This document shows positions 30,691 through 31,643 of a DNA stretch of 31,643 nucleotides, in pieces. Source of the DNA: a virus. Both the position numbers and the translations under genes were made by a program. Where the stretch lies: IMG/VR virus record IMGVR_UViG_3300009164_000028, positions 1 to 31,643 of that record. The stretch is one strand, 5' to 3'. How positions within the stretch are numbered: position 1 is the first letter of the stretch; every line of letters starts with the position of its first letter. The notes below the pieces were generated by a model. That model was not told the origin of the DNA. It made no database searches and was given only the letters and a program-made list of their open reading frames with translations.

Positions 30691-31179
30691 ATGTTAGAAA
30701 TATTAGCTAAAAACAATAGTCTTTGGCTTAAAATGGCATACGATATATCTAAAGATAGGGACACTGCTAAAGATATGGTGCAGGATATGTACTTAAAACT
30801 GCATAAAATTGACAAAGAAATTAATAATAGCTATGTTTACTTTACTTTAAAGTCACTTTACAACGATTCAAAGAAGCAAAAAACGATTAAAAATAGAATT
30901 GATTGCGTTGATTTTAACGATTTTGACTTCAATTTAATAGCTGAATTGTTAGATTGGGATCAACTAAACAGCATTAACGACTTTTACGAAAGGTTAAATA
31001 TAGAATTTGACAACTTAAGAAGCCATGAACAAATAATAATTTACCATTCAACTGACGATGGCTTAAGAAAATTTAGTCGGGATAGTGGTATATCAATAAG
31101 AACTATAACACAATGCAAACTAAAACTAAAAGAAAAGCTAAAGGACTCGGGGATATTGTTGAATCAATTACCGAAGTAA
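30691..31179 (+). CDS. Sigma-70-like (ECF-type) RNA polymerase sigma factor
   Basis: A 162-aa protein with two sigma-like regions. Region 2 contains LWLKMAYDISKDRDTAKDMV and QDMYLKLHK (about 11-40), then aromatic and Lys residues (NNSYVYFTLKSLYNDSKKQK) as in region 2.3/2.4. Region 4 is a helix-turn-helix (RKFSRDSGISIRTITQCKLK, about 126-145). Size and two-domain layout match ECF-type factors. It would redirect host RNA polymerase; the three TTACA-N14-CGTTTA elements before late genes are the likely targets. Lying upstream of the methyltransferase and terminase genes, it is under the early promoter at 30454, giving an early-to-late cascade. Confidence 0.78.
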   Translation: MLEILAKNNSLWLKMAYDISKDRDTAKDMVQDMYLKLHKIDKEINNSYVYFTLKSLYNDSKKQKTIKNRIDCVDFNDFDFNLIAELLDWDQLNSINDFYERLNIEFDNLRSHEQIIIYHSTDDGLRKFSRDSGISIRTITQCKLKLKEKLKDSGILLNQLPK

Positions 31180-31412
31180 TCCAAATTAAGAAGTGCAAAG
31201 AATGTGAGAATAGAAAGCAATGGCTTAACGTACATTTTCCATTTAACAGACCTACAGTATTAACTGAAGCACAAAAAGAACTAATTGAAAGCAACCCGCT
31301 GCAAGTTTATAACGAGGCGTTTAATGCTGATGTTACAGATGAAAGCTTTAACGGCGGGGTTAAAAAAGCTATATTAAAAAAGTTAAACAAATTAGCTGAA
31401 TATGATAGTTAA
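31113..31412 (+). CDS. Cys-motif small protein upstream of the methyltransferase
   Basis: A 99-aa protein. A single CKECENRKQWLN motif (about 28-39) near a basic N-terminus resembles small phage proteins found before terminase genes, perhaps metal-binding dimers. It overlaps the sigma-like gene by 67 bases and the methyltransferase start by 11. Coding-like sequence over the overlap supports it. Function is unknown. Confidence 0.6.
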   Translation: MQTKTKRKAKGLGDIVESITEVIQIKKCKECENRKQWLNVHFPFNRPTVLTEAQKELIESNPLQVYNEAFNADVTDESFNGGVKKAILKKLNKLAEYDS

Positions 31413-31643
31413 AATATCTGAAATAAAAAGCAACCCGAACAACCCTCGTTTAATTAAAGATGATAAATTTAAAAAATTAGTTAAATCAATACAGGAGTTT
31501 CCTGAAATGCTAAAGCTAAGACCTATTGTTGTTAATAATGAAATGATAGTTTTGGGAGGTAACATGCGATTAAAAGCATGTAAAGAAGCAGGGTTAAAAG
31601 AAGTTTATATTTTAAAAGCTGATGATTTAACAGTTGAACAACA
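31402..31643 (+). CDS. ParB-like nuclease domain of the ParB-methyltransferase (5' part)
   Basis: The true start is ATG at 31402 (MIVKISEIKSNPNNPRLIKD). The frame runs off the window end and joins base 1 in the same frame, where the ParB domain and the methyltransferase continue to 1048 (388 aa in all). The NPNNPR motif with KKLVKSIQEF is the usual ParB/Srx N-terminal signature. Confidence 0.92.
   Translation, partial: MIVKISEIKSNPNNPRLIKDDKFKKLVKSIQEFPEMLKLRPIVVNNEMIVLGGNMRLKACKEAGLKEVYILKADDLTVEQ
31521..31643. repeat. Terminal direct repeat, right copy
   Basis: Exact repeat of bases 1-123. See the left copy: the reading frame across the junction is continuous, which supports a circular map of 31,520 bp. 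Confidence 0.95.

Overview
The window is a complete or near-complete genome of a tailed double-stranded DNA phage, about 31.5 kb. The first 123 bases are repeated exactly at the end (1-123 = 31521-31643), so the molecule reads as a 31,520-bp circle or circularly permuted genome cut inside a ParB-methyltransferase gene. The host is most likely a member of the Bacteroidota. The DNA is visibly AT-rich and Shine-Dalgarno sequences are essentially absent. The early and middle promoters match the Bacteroidota form (TTG/TTTG, about 19 nt, TAnnTTTG). The gene content also fits: a BACON domain, a DUF3127-type SSB-like protein, a DUF6712-like connector and an XkdF-like protease. I recognise no integrase, excisionase or CI-like repressor, so a lytic lifestyle is the simplest reading. 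Siphovirus morphology is inferred from a tape-measure-like protein and tail genes without a visible sheath.

Layout. A divergent control region at 30343-30465 feeds two transcripts. The leftward one (30342 down to 23291) has three blocks. The first is an early block of eleven small, overlapping, mostly unknown genes (30342-28183). The second is a recombination block (28069-26611) with an ERF annealing protein and an SSB-like protein. The third is a replication block (26414-23291) with an initiator-like protein, a RecA-fold helicase-like ATPase and NinG. The rightward transcript (30466 through the circle junction to 2589) carries an unknown protein, a sigma-70-like factor, a Cys-containing protein, the ParB-methyltransferase and both terminase subunits. 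Late genes run rightward from 2605: a tail-chaperone-like gene with a -1 slippery site, tail proteins, tape measure, protease/scaffold, major capsid protein, a tube-like protein, portal, connector, fibres, two holin-like proteins, an M15 endolysin, an exonuclease and a candidate unimolecular spanin. Tail genes lie between terminase and the capsid/portal genes, which departs from the usual siphovirus order.

Two regulatory systems stand out. First, three late genes (2605, 10761, 13563) are preceded by the same element, TTACA-N14-CGTTTA-N6-ATG, with identical spacings. It looks like a phage-specific leaderless promoter, and the sigma-like protein at 30691 is the obvious candidate reader. Second, the recombination and replication blocks each begin with a host-type promoter followed by an RNA leader of about 90 nt. 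Each leader has a 5'-terminal hairpin, a shared AAAAACATTAATAG block, and a second hairpin ending in a U-tract. The two 6-nt loops are perfectly complementary within each leader (GGUCAG/CUGACC in one, GUGCAU/AUGCAC in the other) but differ between leaders. This covariation indicates a kissing-loop RNA controlling middle transcription, which I do not recognise as a described element.

The replication initiator gene also contains two GC-rich repeats of about 40 bp and AT-rich tandem repeats, a candidate origin arranged like lambda ori inside gene O.
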